Assembly: GCF_051020955.1 (NCBI RefSeq)
Contig: NW_027476992.1
Span: 47,191-111,190 of the forward strand
Direction: 5' to 3'
DNA: 64,000 nt
From: Megalopta genalis
Taxonomy: Eukaryota; Arthropoda; Insecta; Hymenoptera; Halictidae
In this document: one piece after another, positions 26,141 to 38,504 of the stretch
Position numbering within the stretch: the stretch's first letter is position 1
Layout of the letters: every line of letters starts with the position of its first letter
Program-made: the position numbers and the translations under genes
Notes under the pieces: generated by a model
The model's input: only the letters and a program-made list of their open reading frames with translations
Told to the model about the DNA's origin: nothing
Database searches by the model: none

Positions 26141-28379
26141 TTCAAATCCATGAGAAACAAACGAGTTAGCTTCAAAACCGAGCGAAACACATGATTTAGC
26201 CTCAAATCAATGCGAAGTAGAAGGCTTAGCATCGAATAAATGCGAAACAAATGGTTTAGCTTCAAATACTTGTGATATATATGATTTAGCTACAACTGCA
26301 TGCGAAAAAAACGAGTTAGCTTCAAAACCAAGCGAAACACATGATTTAGCCTCAAATCAATGCGATGTAGAAGGCTTAGCTTCCAATAAATGCGAACCAA
26401 ATGGTTTAGCTTCAAATACTTGTGATAAGCATGATTTAGCTTCAACTACTAGCGAAAAAAACGAGTTAGCTCCAAATCCAAGCGAAACACGTGATTTAGC
26501 CTCAAATTAATGCGAATTAGAAGGGTTATCTTCGAATCCATGCGAAACAAATGATATAGCTTCAAATACTTGTGATATACATGATTTAGCTTCAACAGCA
26601 ACCGAAACAAACGAGTTAGAATCAAATCCATGCGAAACACATGATTTAGCTTCAAATCAATGCGAAGTAGAAGGCTTATCTTCGAATCCATGCGAAACAA
26701 ACGGATTAGCTTCTTATACTTGTGATATACATGATTTAGCTTCAACAGAATGCGAAATAAACGAGTTAGATTCAAATCCATGCGAAACACATGATTTAGC
26801 TTCAAATCAATGCGAAGTAGAAGGCTGATCTTCGAATCCATGCGTAACAAATGGTTTAGCTGCAAATACTTGTGATTACATGATTTAGCTTCAACAGCAT
26901 GCGAAATAAACGAGTTAGCTTCAAATCCATGCGAAACACATTATTTAGATTCAAATCAATGCGAATTAGAAGGGTTATCTTGGAATCCATGCGAAACGTA
27001 TGATATAGCTTCTTATACTTGTGATATACATGATTTAGCTTCAACAGTATGCGAAATAAACGAGGTAGATTCAAATCCATGCGAAACACATTATTTAGCT
27101 TCAAATCAATGCGAAGTAGAAGGGTTATCTTCGTATCGATGCGAAACAAATGGTTTAGCTGCAAATACTTGTGATATACGTGATTTATCTTCAACTGTAT
27201 GCGAAACAAACGAGTTAACTTCGAATCCATGCGAAACGAATAGTTTAGCTTCAAACACTTGTGATATACATGATTTAGCTACAACTGCATGCGAAAAAAA
27301 CGAGTTAGCTTCAAAACCAAGCGAAACACATGATTTAGCCTCAAATCAATGCGAAGTAGAAGGCTTAGCTTCGTATAAATGCGAAACAAATGGTTTAGCT
27401 TCAAATACTTGTGATATATATGATTTAGCTTCAACAGCATGCGAAACAAACGAGTTAGCTTCAAATCCATGCGAAACACATGATTTAGCTTCAAATCAAT
27501 GCGAAGTAGGAGGCTTATCTTCGATCCCATGCGATACAAATGGTTTAGCTGCAAATACTTGTGATTACATGATTTAGCTTCAAAAGCATGCGAAATAAAC
27601 GAGTTAGCTTCAAATCCATGCGAAACACATTATTTAGATTCAAATCAATACGAATTAGAAGGGTTATCTTGGAATCCATGCGAAACGTATGATATAGCTT
27701 CTTATACTTGTGATATACATGATTTAGCTTCAACAGCATGCGAAAAAAACGAGTTAGCTTCAAAACCAAGCGAAACACATGATTTAGCCTCAAATCAATG
27801 CGAAGTAGAAGGCTTAGCTTCGAATAAATGCGAAACAAATGGTTTAGCTTCAAATACTTGTGATATATATGATTTAGCTTCAACAGCATGCGAAACAAAC
27901 GAGTTAGCTTCAAATCCATGCGAAAAACCTGATTTAGCTTCAAATCAATGCGATGTCGGAGGCTTATCTTCGATCCCATCCGATACAAATGGTTTAGCTT
28001 CAAATACTTGTGATATACATGATTTAGCTTCAACAGCTTGCGAAACAAATGAGTTATATTCAAATCCAAGCGAAACACATGATTTATCATCAAATCAATG
28101 CGAAGTAGAAGGCTGATCTTCGAATCCATGCGTAACAAATGGTTTAGATTGAAATACTTGTGATATATGATTTAGCTTCAACAGCTTGCGAAACAAACGA
28201 GTTAGCTTCAAATCCAAGCGAAACACATGATTTAGCTTCAAATCAATGCGAATTAGAAGTGTTATCTTCGAATCCATGCGAAACAAATGATATAGCTTCA
28301 AATACTTGTGATATACATGATTTAACTTCAACATCATCCGAAACAAACGTGTTAGATTCAAATCCATGCGAAACACACG
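26141..28379. repeat. Mixed family A units before the 1.5-kb pair
   Basis: This segment includes 26,292-26,780, which matches 6,113-6,600. It also has short m4 units at 26872 and 27561 and a private two-base deletion near 28,166 (GTGATATATGATT). No unique sequence is present. Confidence 0.7.
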
Positions 28380-29575
28380 ATTTAGCTTCAAATCAATGCG
28401 AAGTAGGAGGCTTATCTTCGATCCCATGCGATACAAATGGTTTAGCTTCAAATACTTGTGATATACATGATTTAGCTTCAACAGCATGCGAAACAAACGA
28501 GTTAGCTTCAAATCCATGCGAAACACATGATTTAGCATCAACTCAATGCGAAGTAGAAGGCTGATCTTCGAATCCATGCGTAACAAATGGTTTAGCTTCA
28601 AATACTTGTGATATATATGATTTAGCTTCAACAGCATGCGAAACAAACGAGTTAGCTTCAAATCCATGCGAAACACATGATTTAGCTTCAAATCAATGCG
28701 AATTAGAAGTGTTATCTTCGAATCCATGCGAAACAAATGATATAGCTTCAAATACTTGTGATATACATGATTTAACTTCAACAGCATCCGAAACAAACGA
28801 GTTAGATTCAAATCCATGCGAAACACATGATTTAGCTTCAAATCAATGCGAAGAAGTAAGCATATCTTCGAATCCATGCGAAACAAATGGATTAGCTTCT
28901 TATACTTGTGATATACATTATTTAGCTTCAACAACATGCGAAATAAACGAGTTAGCTTCAAATCCATGCGAAACACATGATTTAGCTTCAAATCAATGCG
29001 AATTAGAAGGGTTATCTTGGAATCCATGCGAAACGTATGATATAGCTTCAAATACTTGTGGTATACATGATTTAGCTTCAACAGCATGCGAAACAAACGA
29101 GTTAGCTTCAAATCCATGCGAAACACATGATTTAGCATCAAATCAATGCGAAGTAGAAGGCTGATCTTCGAATCCATGCGAAGCAAATGGTTCAGCTTCA
29201 AATACTTGTGATATACATGATTTAGCTACAACTGCATGCGATACAAACGAGTTAGCTTCAAATCCATGCGAAACACATGATTTAGCTTCAAATCAATGCG
29301 AAGTAGGAGGCTTATCTTCGATCCCATCCGATACAAATGGTTTAGCTTCAAATACTTGTGATATACATGATTTAGCTTCAACAGCATGCGAAACAAACGA
29401 GTTAGCTTCAAATCCATGCGAAACACATGATTTATCATCAAATAAATGCGAAGTAGAAGGCTGATCTTCGAATCCATGCGTAACAAATGGTTTAGATTGA
29501 AATACTTGTGATATACATGATTTAGCTTCAACAGCATGCGAAACAAACGAGTTAGCTTCAAATCCATGCGAAACA
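28380..29575. repeat. 1,500-bp-spaced duplication, copy 1
   Basis: 28,380-29,575 matches 29,880-31,075 at exactly 1,500 bp (10 HOR units). Comparing line by line, the one difference I noticed is at 28,503 against 30,003 (GAGTTAGC against GAGTAAGC). The intervening 300 bp differ, so the unit is 1,500 bp with the first 1.2 kb of the second copy preserved. Confidence 0.85.
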
Positions 29576-29879
29576 CATGATTTAGCTTCAAATCAATGCG
29601 AATTAGAAGTGTTATCTTGGAATCCATGCGAAACGTATGATATAGCTTCAAATACTTGTGATATACATGATTTAGCTTCAACAGCATGCGAAACAAACGA
29701 GTTAGCTTCAAAACCGAGCGAAACACATGATTTAGCCTCAAATCAATGCGAAGTAGAAGGCTTAGCTTCGAATAAATGCGAAACAAATGGTTTAGCTTCA
29801 AATACTTGTGATATATAAGATTTAGCTTCAACAGCATGCGAAACAAACGAGTTAGCTTCAAATCCATGCGAAACACATG

Positions 29880-31075
29880 ATTTAGCTTCAAATCAATGCG
29901 AAGTAGGAGGCTTATCTTCGATCCCATGCGATACAAATGGTTTAGCTTCAAATACTTGTGATATACATGATTTAGCTTCAACAGCATGCGAAACAAACGA
30001 GTAAGCTTCAAATCCATGCGAAACACATGATTTAGCATCAACTCAATGCGAAGTAGAAGGCTGATCTTCGAATCCATGCGTAACAAATGGTTTAGCTTCA
30101 AATACTTGTGATATATATGATTTAGCTTCAACAGCATGCGAAACAAACGAGTTAGCTTCAAATCCATGCGAAACACATGATTTAGCTTCAAATCAATGCG
30201 AATTAGAAGTGTTATCTTCGAATCCATGCGAAACAAATGATATAGCTTCAAATACTTGTGATATACATGATTTAACTTCAACAGCATCCGAAACAAACGA
30301 GTTAGATTCAAATCCATGCGAAACACATGATTTAGCTTCAAATCAATGCGAAGAAGTAAGCATATCTTCGAATCCATGCGAAACAAATGGATTAGCTTCT
30401 TATACTTGTGATATACATTATTTAGCTTCAACAACATGCGAAATAAACGAGTTAGCTTCAAATCCATGCGAAACACATGATTTAGCTTCAAATCAATGCG
30501 AATTAGAAGGGTTATCTTGGAATCCATGCGAAACGTATGATATAGCTTCAAATACTTGTGGTATACATGATTTAGCTTCAACAGCATGCGAAACAAACGA
30601 GTTAGCTTCAAATCCATGCGAAACACATGATTTAGCATCAAATCAATGCGAAGTAGAAGGCTGATCTTCGAATCCATGCGAAGCAAATGGTTCAGCTTCA
30701 AATACTTGTGATATACATGATTTAGCTACAACTGCATGCGATACAAACGAGTTAGCTTCAAATCCATGCGAAACACATGATTTAGCTTCAAATCAATGCG
30801 AAGTAGGAGGCTTATCTTCGATCCCATCCGATACAAATGGTTTAGCTTCAAATACTTGTGATATACATGATTTAGCTTCAACAGCATGCGAAACAAACGA
30901 GTTAGCTTCAAATCCATGCGAAACACATGATTTATCATCAAATAAATGCGAAGTAGAAGGCTGATCTTCGAATCCATGCGTAACAAATGGTTTAGATTGA
31001 AATACTTGTGATATACATGATTTAGCTTCAACAGCATGCGAAACAAACGAGTTAGCTTCAAATCCATGCGAAACA
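29880..31075. repeat. 1,500-bp-spaced duplication, copy 2
   Basis: Near-perfect partner of 28,380-29,575. It is the last clear family A block; family B variants begin within about 20 bp of its end. Confidence 0.85.
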
Positions 31076-31094
31076 CATTATTTAGATTCAAATC

Positions 31095-34000
31095 AATGCG
31101 AAGTAGAAGGCTGATTTTCGAATCCATGCGAAGCAAATGGTTTGGCTTCAAATACTTGTGATACACTTGATTTAGCTTCAACAGCATGCGAAACAAACGA
31201 GTTAGATTCAAATCCATGCGAAACACATGATTTAGCTTCAAATCAATACGAAGTAGATGGCTTATCTTCGAATACATGCGAAACAAATGGATTAGCTTCA
31301 TATACTTGTGATATACATGATTTAGCTTCAACAGCATACGAAATAAACGAGTTAGATTCAAATCCATGCGAAACACATGATTTAACTTGAAATCAATGCG
31401 AAGTAGAAGGGTTATTTTCGAATCCATGCGAAGCAAATGGTTTGGCTTCAAATACTTGTGATATACATGATTTAGCTTCAACTGCATGCGAAACAAACGA
31501 GTTAACTTCAAATCCATGCGAAACACATGATTTAGCTTCAAATCAATGCGAAGTGGAAGGCTTACCTTCGAATCCATGCGAAACATACGATATAGCTTCA
31601 AATACTTGTGATATACATGGTTCAGCTTCAACTGCATGCGAAACAAACGAGTTAGCTTCAAATCCATGCGAAACACATGATTTAGCTTCAAATCAATGCG
31701 AAGTAGGAGGCTTATCTTCGAATCCATGCGAAACATATGATATAGCTTCAAATACTTGTGATATACACGATGTAGCTTCAACAGCATGCGAAACAAACGA
31801 GTTAGATTCAAATCCATGCGAAACACATGATTTAGCTTCAAATCAATGCGAAGTAGAAGGCTTATGTTCGAATCCATGCGAAGCAAATGGTTTGGCTTCA
31901 AATACTTGTGATATACATGATTTAGCTTTAACGGCATGCGAAACAAACGAGTTATCTTCAAATCCAATCCAAACACATGATTTAGCTTCAAATGAATGCG
32001 AAGAACATGGATTATCTTCGTATCCATGCGAAACAAATGGTTTAGCTTCAAATACTTGTGATGTACATGATTTAGCTTCAACTGCATGCGAAAAAAACGA
32101 GTTAGCTTCAAATCCATGCGATACACATGATTTAGCATCTAATGAATGCGAAGTAGAAGGCTGATTTTCGAATCCATGCGAAGCATATGGTTTGGCTTCA
32201 AATACTTGTGATACACTTGATTTAGCTTCAACAGCATGCGAAACAAACGAGTTAGATTCAAATCCATGCGAAGCACATGATTTAGCTTCAAATCAATACG
32301 AAGTAGATGGCTTATCTTCGAATACATGCGAAACAAATGGATTGGCTTCATATACTTGTGATATACATGATTTAGCTTCAACAGCATACGAAATAAACGA
32401 GTTAGATTCAAATCCATGCGAAACACATGATTTAACTTGAAATCAATGCGAAGTAGAAGGGTTAGTTTCGAATCCATGCGAAGCAAATGGTTTGGCTTCA
32501 AATACTTGTGATATACATGATTTAGCTTCAACTGCATGCGAAACAAACGAGTTAACTTCAAATCCATGCGAAACACATGATTTAGCTTCAAATTAATGCG
32601 AAGTGGAAGGCTTACCTTCGAATCCATGCGAAACATACGATATAGCTTCAAATACTTGTGATATACATGGTTCAGCTTCAACTGCATGCGAAACAAACGA
32701 GTTAGCTTCAAATCCATGCGAAACACATGATTTAGCTTCAAATCAATGCGAAGTAGGAGGCTTATCTTCGAATCCATGCGAAACAAATGGTTTAGCTTCA
32801 AATACTTGTGATATACATGATTTAGCTTCAACAGCATGCGAAACAAAAGAGTTATCTTCAAATCCAAGCGAAACACATGATTTAGCTTCAAATTAATGCG
32901 AAGTAGATGGATTATCTTCGAATGCATGCGACAAATTTTTTAGCTTCAAATACTTGTGATGTACATGATTTAGCTTCAACTGCATGCGAAAAAAACGTGT
33001 GTAGCTTCAAATCCATGCGAAACACATGATTTAGCTTCAAATCAATGCGAATTAGAAGGGTTATCTTCGAATCCATGAGAAACATATGATATAGCTTCAA
33101 ATACTTGTGATATACATGATTTAGATTCAACAGCATGCGAAACAAACGAGTTAGCTTCAAATCCATGCGAAACACATGATTTAGCTTCAAATCAATGCGA
33201 ATTAGAAGGGTTATCTTCGAATCCATGCGAAACATATGATATAGCTTCAAATACTTGTGATATACATGATTTAGCTTCAACTGCATGCGAAACAAACGAG
33301 TTAGCTTCAAATCCATGCGAAACACATGATTTAGATTAAAATCAATGCGAAGTAGAAGGCTTATCTTCGAAACCATGCGAAACAAATGGATTAGCTTCAT
33401 ATACTTGTGATATACATGATTTAGCTTCAACAGCATGCGAAACAAACGAGTTAGCTTCAAATCCATGCGAAACACCTGATTTAGCTTCAAATCAATGCGA
33501 ATTTTAAGGGTTATCTTCGAATCCATGCGAAACAAATGATATAGCTTCAAATACATGTGATATACATGATTTAACTTCAACAGCATGCGAAACAAACGAG
33601 TTAGATTCAAATCCATGCGAAACACATGATTTAGCTTCAAATCAATGCGAAGTAGAAGGCTTATCTACGAATCCATGCGAAACAATTGGATTAGCTTCAT
33701 ATACTTGTGTTATACATGATTTAGCTTCAACAGCATGCGACATAAACGAGTTAACTTCAAGTCCAAGCGAAAAACATGATTTATCTTCAAATCAATGCTA
33801 TGTAGAAAGCTTAGCTTCAAATCCATGGGATTCAAATGGTTTAGCTTCAAATACTTGTGATATACATGATTCAGCTTCAACTGCATGCGAAACAAACGAG
33901 TTAGCTTCAAATCCATGCGAAACACATGATTTAGATTAAAATCAATGCGAAGTAGAATTCTTATCTTCGAATAAATGCGAAACAAATGATATAGCTTCAA

Positions 34001-34830
34001 ATACTTGTGATATACATGATTTAGTTCCAACAGCATGCGAAGCAAACGAGTTAGCTTCAAATCCATGTGAAACACATGATTTAGCTTCAAATCAATGCGA
34101 AGTAGATGGATTATCTTCGAATCCATGCGAAACAAATGGTTTATCTTCAAATACTTGTGATATACATGATTTAGCTTTAACAGCATGCGAAACAAACGAG
34201 TTATCTTCAAATCCAATCCAAACACATGATTTAGCTTCAAATGAATGCGAAGAACATGGATTATCTTCGTATCCATGCGAAACAAATGGTTTAGCTTCAA
34301 ATACTTGTGATGTACATGATTTAGCTTCAACTGCATGCGAAAAAAACGAGTTAGCTTCAAATCCATGCGAAACACATGATTTAGCATCTAATCAATGCGA
34401 AGTAGAAGGCTGATTTTCGAATCCATGCGAAGCAAATGGTTTGGCTTCAAATACTTGTGATACACTTGATTTAGCTTCAACAGCATGCGAAACAAACGAG
34501 TTAGATTCAAATCCATGCGAAACACATGATTTTGCTTCAAATCAATACGAAGTAGATGGCTTATCTTCGAATACATGCGAAACAAATGGATTAGCTTCAT
34601 ATACTTGTGATATACATGATTTAGCTTCAACTGCATGCGAAACAAACGAGTTAACTTCAAATCCATGCGAAAAACATGATTTAGCTTCAAACCAATGCGA
34701 AGTGGAAGGTTTACCTTCGAATCCATGCGAAACATACGATATAGCTTCAAATTTTTGTGATATACATGGTTCAGCTTCAACTGCATGCGAAACAAAAGAG
34801 TTATCTTCAAATCCAAGCGAAACACATGAT
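31095..34830. repeat. 3.7-kb distant duplication, copy 1
   Basis: Matches 46,932-50,667. The offset is 15,837 bp at first. It drops to 15,687 bp after about 32.6 kb because copy 2 lacks a 150-bp unit, and returns to 15,837 bp after about 34.64 kb because copy 1 lacks one. Shared rare features include CAAATTTTTTAGC, ACGTGTGTAGC and CATGAGAAACATATG. A private change near 33,505 gives GCGAATTTTAAGGG here against GCGAATTAGAAGGG in copy 2. Confidence 0.85.
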
Positions 34831-37800
34831 TTAGCTTCAAATCAATGCGAAGTAGAAGGCTTATGTTCGAATCCATGCGAAACAATTGGATTAGCTTCAT
34901 ATACTTGCGATATACATGATTTAGCTTCAACAGCATGCGAAATAAACGAGTTAGATTCAAATCCATGCGAAACACATGATTTAACTTCAAATCAATGCGA
35001 AGTAGAAGGGTTATCTTCGAATCCATGCGAAACATATGATATAGCTTCAAATACTTGTGATATACATGATTTAGATTCAACAGCATGCGAAACAGACGAG
35101 TTAGCTTCAAATCCATGCGAAACACATGATTTAGCTTCAAATCAATGCGAAGTAGATGGATTATCTTCGAATCCATGCGAAAAGAATAGTTTAGATTCAA
35201 ATACTTTTGATATACATGATTCAGCTTCAACTGCATGCGAAACAAACGAGTTAGCTTCAAATCCATGCGAAACACATGATTTAGCTTCAAATAAATGCGA
35301 ATTAGAAGTGTTATCTTCGAATCCATGCGAAACATATGATATAGCTTCAAATACTTGTGATATACATGATATAGCTTCAACAGCATGCGAAGCAAACGAG
35401 TTAACTTCAAGTCAAAGCGAAACACATGATTTAGCATCTAATCAATGCGAAGTAGAAGGCTGATTTTCGAATCCATGCGAAGCAAATGGTTGGGCTTCAA
35501 ATACTTGTGATACACTTGATTTAGCTTCAACAGCATGCGAAACAAACGAGTTAGATTCAAATCCATACGAAACACATGATTTAGCTTCAAATCAATGCGA
35601 AGTAGAAGGCTTATCTTCGAATCCATGCGAAACAATCGAGTTAGCTCCAAATCCATGCGAAACACATGATTTAGCATCAAATCAATGCGAAGTAAAAGGC
35701 TGATCTTCGAATCCATGCGAAGCAAATGGTTTAGCTTCAAATACTTGCGATACACTTGATTTAGCTTCAACAGCATGCGAAACAAACGAGTTAGCTTCAA
35801 CTACATGCGAAACACATGATTTAGCTTCAAATCAATGCGAAGTAGGAGGCTTATCTTCGAATCCATGCGAAATAAATGGTTTAGCTTCAAATACTTGTGA
35901 TACACTTGAGTTAGCTTCAACAACATGCGAAAGAAACGAGTTAGCTTCAAATCCATGCGAAACACACGATTTAGCTCCAAATCAATGCGAATTAGAAGGA
36001 GTATCTACCAATCCATGCGAAACAAATGATATAGCTTCAAATACTTGTGATATACATGGTTCAGATTCAACTGCATGCGAAACAAACGAGTTAGATTCAA
36101 ATCCATGCGAAACACATGATTTAGCTTCAAATCAATGCGAAGTAGGAGGCTTATCTTCGAAACCATGCGAAACATATGATATAGCTTCAAATACTTGTGA
36201 TATACACGATTTAGCTTCAACAGCATGCGAAACAAACGAGTTAGATTCAAATTCATGCGAAACACATGATTTAGCTTCAAATCAATGCGAAGTAGAAGGC
36301 TTATGTTCGAATCCATGCGAAACAATTGGATTAGCTTCATATACTTGTGGTATACATGATTTAGCTTCAACAGCATGCGAAATAAACGAGTTAGATTCAA
36401 ATCCATGCGAAACACATGATCTAGCTTCAAATCAATGCGAAGAAGAAGGGTTATCTTTGAATCGATGCGAAACGAATAGTTTAGCTTCAATTACTTGTGA
36501 TATACATGATTCAGCTTCAACTGCATGCGAAACAAACGAGTTAGCTTCAAATCCATGCGAAACACATGATTTAGCTTCAAATCAATGCGAAGTAGAAGGC
36601 TTATGTTCGAATCCATGCGGAACAATTGGATTAGCTTCATATACTTGCGATATACATGATTTAGCTTCAACAGCATGCGAAATAAACGAGTTAGATTCAA
36701 ATCCATGCGAAACACATGATTTAACTTCAAATCAATGCGAAGTAGAAGGGTTATCTTCGAATCCATGCGAAACAAATGGTTTAGCTGCAAATACTTGTGA
36801 TATACATGATTTAGCTTCAACTGCATGCGAAACAAACGAGTTAACTTCAAATCCATGCGAAAGACATGATTTAGCTTCAAATCAATGTGAAGTGGAAGGC
36901 TTACCTTCGAATCCATGCGAAACGAATAGTTTAGCTTCAAATACTAGTGATATACATGGTTCAGCTTCAACTGCATGCGAAACAAACGAGTTATCTTCAA
37001 ATCCAAGCGAAACACATGATTTAGCTTCAAATTAATGCGAAGTAGATGGATTATCTTCGAATGCATGCGACAAATGGTTTATCTTCAAATACTTGTGATA
37101 TACATGATTTAGCTTTAACAGCATGCGAAACAAACGAGTTATCTTCAAATCCAATCCAAACACATGATTTGGCTTCAAATGAATGCGAAGAACATGGATT
37201 ATCTTCGTATCCATGCGAAACAAATGGTTTAGCTTCAAATACTTGTGATGTACATGATTTAGTTTCAACTGCATGCGAAAAAAACGAGTTAGCTTCAAAT
37301 CCATGCAAAACACATGATTTAGCATCTAATCAATGCGAAGTAGAAGGCTGATTTTCGAATCCATGCGAAGCAAATGGTTTGGCTTCAAATACTTGTGATA
37401 CACTTGATTTAGCTTCAACAGCATGCGAAACAAACGAGTTAGATTCAAATCCATGCGAAACACATGATTTAGCTTCAAATCAATTCGAATTAGAAGGGTT
37501 ATCTTCGAATCCATGCGAAACATATGATATAGCTTCAAATACTTGTGATATACATGATTTAGATTCAACAGCATGCGAAACAGACGAGTTAGCTTCAAAT
37601 CCATGCGAAACACACGATTTAGCTTCAAATCAATGCGAAGTAGAAGGCTGATCTTCGAATCCATGCGAAACAATTGGATTAGCTTCATATACTTGTGGTA
37701 TACATGATTTAGCTTCAACAGCATGCGAAATAAACGAGTTAGATTCAAATCCATGCGAAACACATGATCTAGCTTCAAATCAATGCGAAGAAGAAGGGTT

Positions 37801-37842
37801 ATCTTCGAATCGATGCGAAACGAATAGTTTAGCTTCAATTAC
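34831..37842. repeat. Family B block (2.3-2.6-kb HOR), copy 1
   Basis: About 35,205-37,470 matches 37,843-39,809. The offset steps down from 2,638 to 2,488 to 2,338 bp, so the second copy has lost two separate 150-bp units. A fused monomer at about 35,620-35,650 joins the front of an m3 to the back of an m5 (GAAACAATCGAGTTAGC) and is followed by m1. It recurs near 38,262. Confidence 0.78.
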
Positions 37843-38504
37843 TTGTGATATACATGATTCAGCTTCAACTGCATGCGAAACAAACGAGTTAGCTTCAAAT
37901 CCATGCGAAACACATGATTTAGCTTCAAATCAATGCGAATTAGAAGTGTTATCTTCGAATCCATGCGAAACATATGATATAGCTTCAAATACTTGTGATA
38001 TACATGATATAGCTTCAACAGCATGCGAAGCAAACGAGTTAACTTCAAGTCAAAGCGAAACACATGATTTAGCATCTAATCAATGCGAAGTAGAAGGCTG
38101 ATTTTCGAATCCATGCAAAGCAAATGGTTGGGCTTCAAATACTTGTGATACACATGATTTAGCTTCAACAGCATGCGAAACAAACGAGTTAGATTCAAAT
38201 CCATACGAAACACATGATTTAGCTTCAAATCAATGCGAAGTAGAAGGCTTATCTTCGAATCCATGCGAAACAATCGAGTTAGCTCCAAATCCATGCGAAA
38301 CACATGATTTAGCATCAAATCAATGCGAAGTAAAAGGCTGATCTTCGAATCCATGCGAAGCAAATGGTTTAGCTTCAAATACTTGCGATACACTTGATTT
38401 AGCTTCAACAGCATGCGAAATAAACGAGTTAGCTTCAACTACATGCGAAACACACGATTTAGCTCCAAATCAATGCGAATTAGAAGGAGTATCTACCAAT
38501 CCAT

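Larger units (their letters stand above)
1..31080. repeat. HOR family A domain
   Basis: This half of the array carries variants that are common here and that I did not see beyond about 31 kb: m1 with CCGAGCGAAACAC and TTAGCCTCAAA, m3 with TCTTGGAATCC followed by ACGTATG, m1 with AAACCTGATT, and m2/m3 with CTTCGATCCCATGCGATAC. A marker m3 carrying CCATGGGAATC after GAAAGCTTGG has its CCATGG at 1412, 3512, 8790, 11339, 13973, 18350, 20987, 22637 and 24588. A one-base-short m4 reading GTGATTACATG starts at 5346, 6785, 9874, 11673, 12509, 15146, 16435, 19522, 26872 and 27561, each time after an m3 ending GCTGCAA. These shared rare variants show that family A spread by copying multi-kb blocks. Confidence 0.85.

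Noticed and set aside
37051..37308. Third open frame on the minus strand (core FEAKSCVSHG)
   Set aside because: It is closed about once per 150 bp by TGA in m2, and longer stretches occur only where indels shift it.
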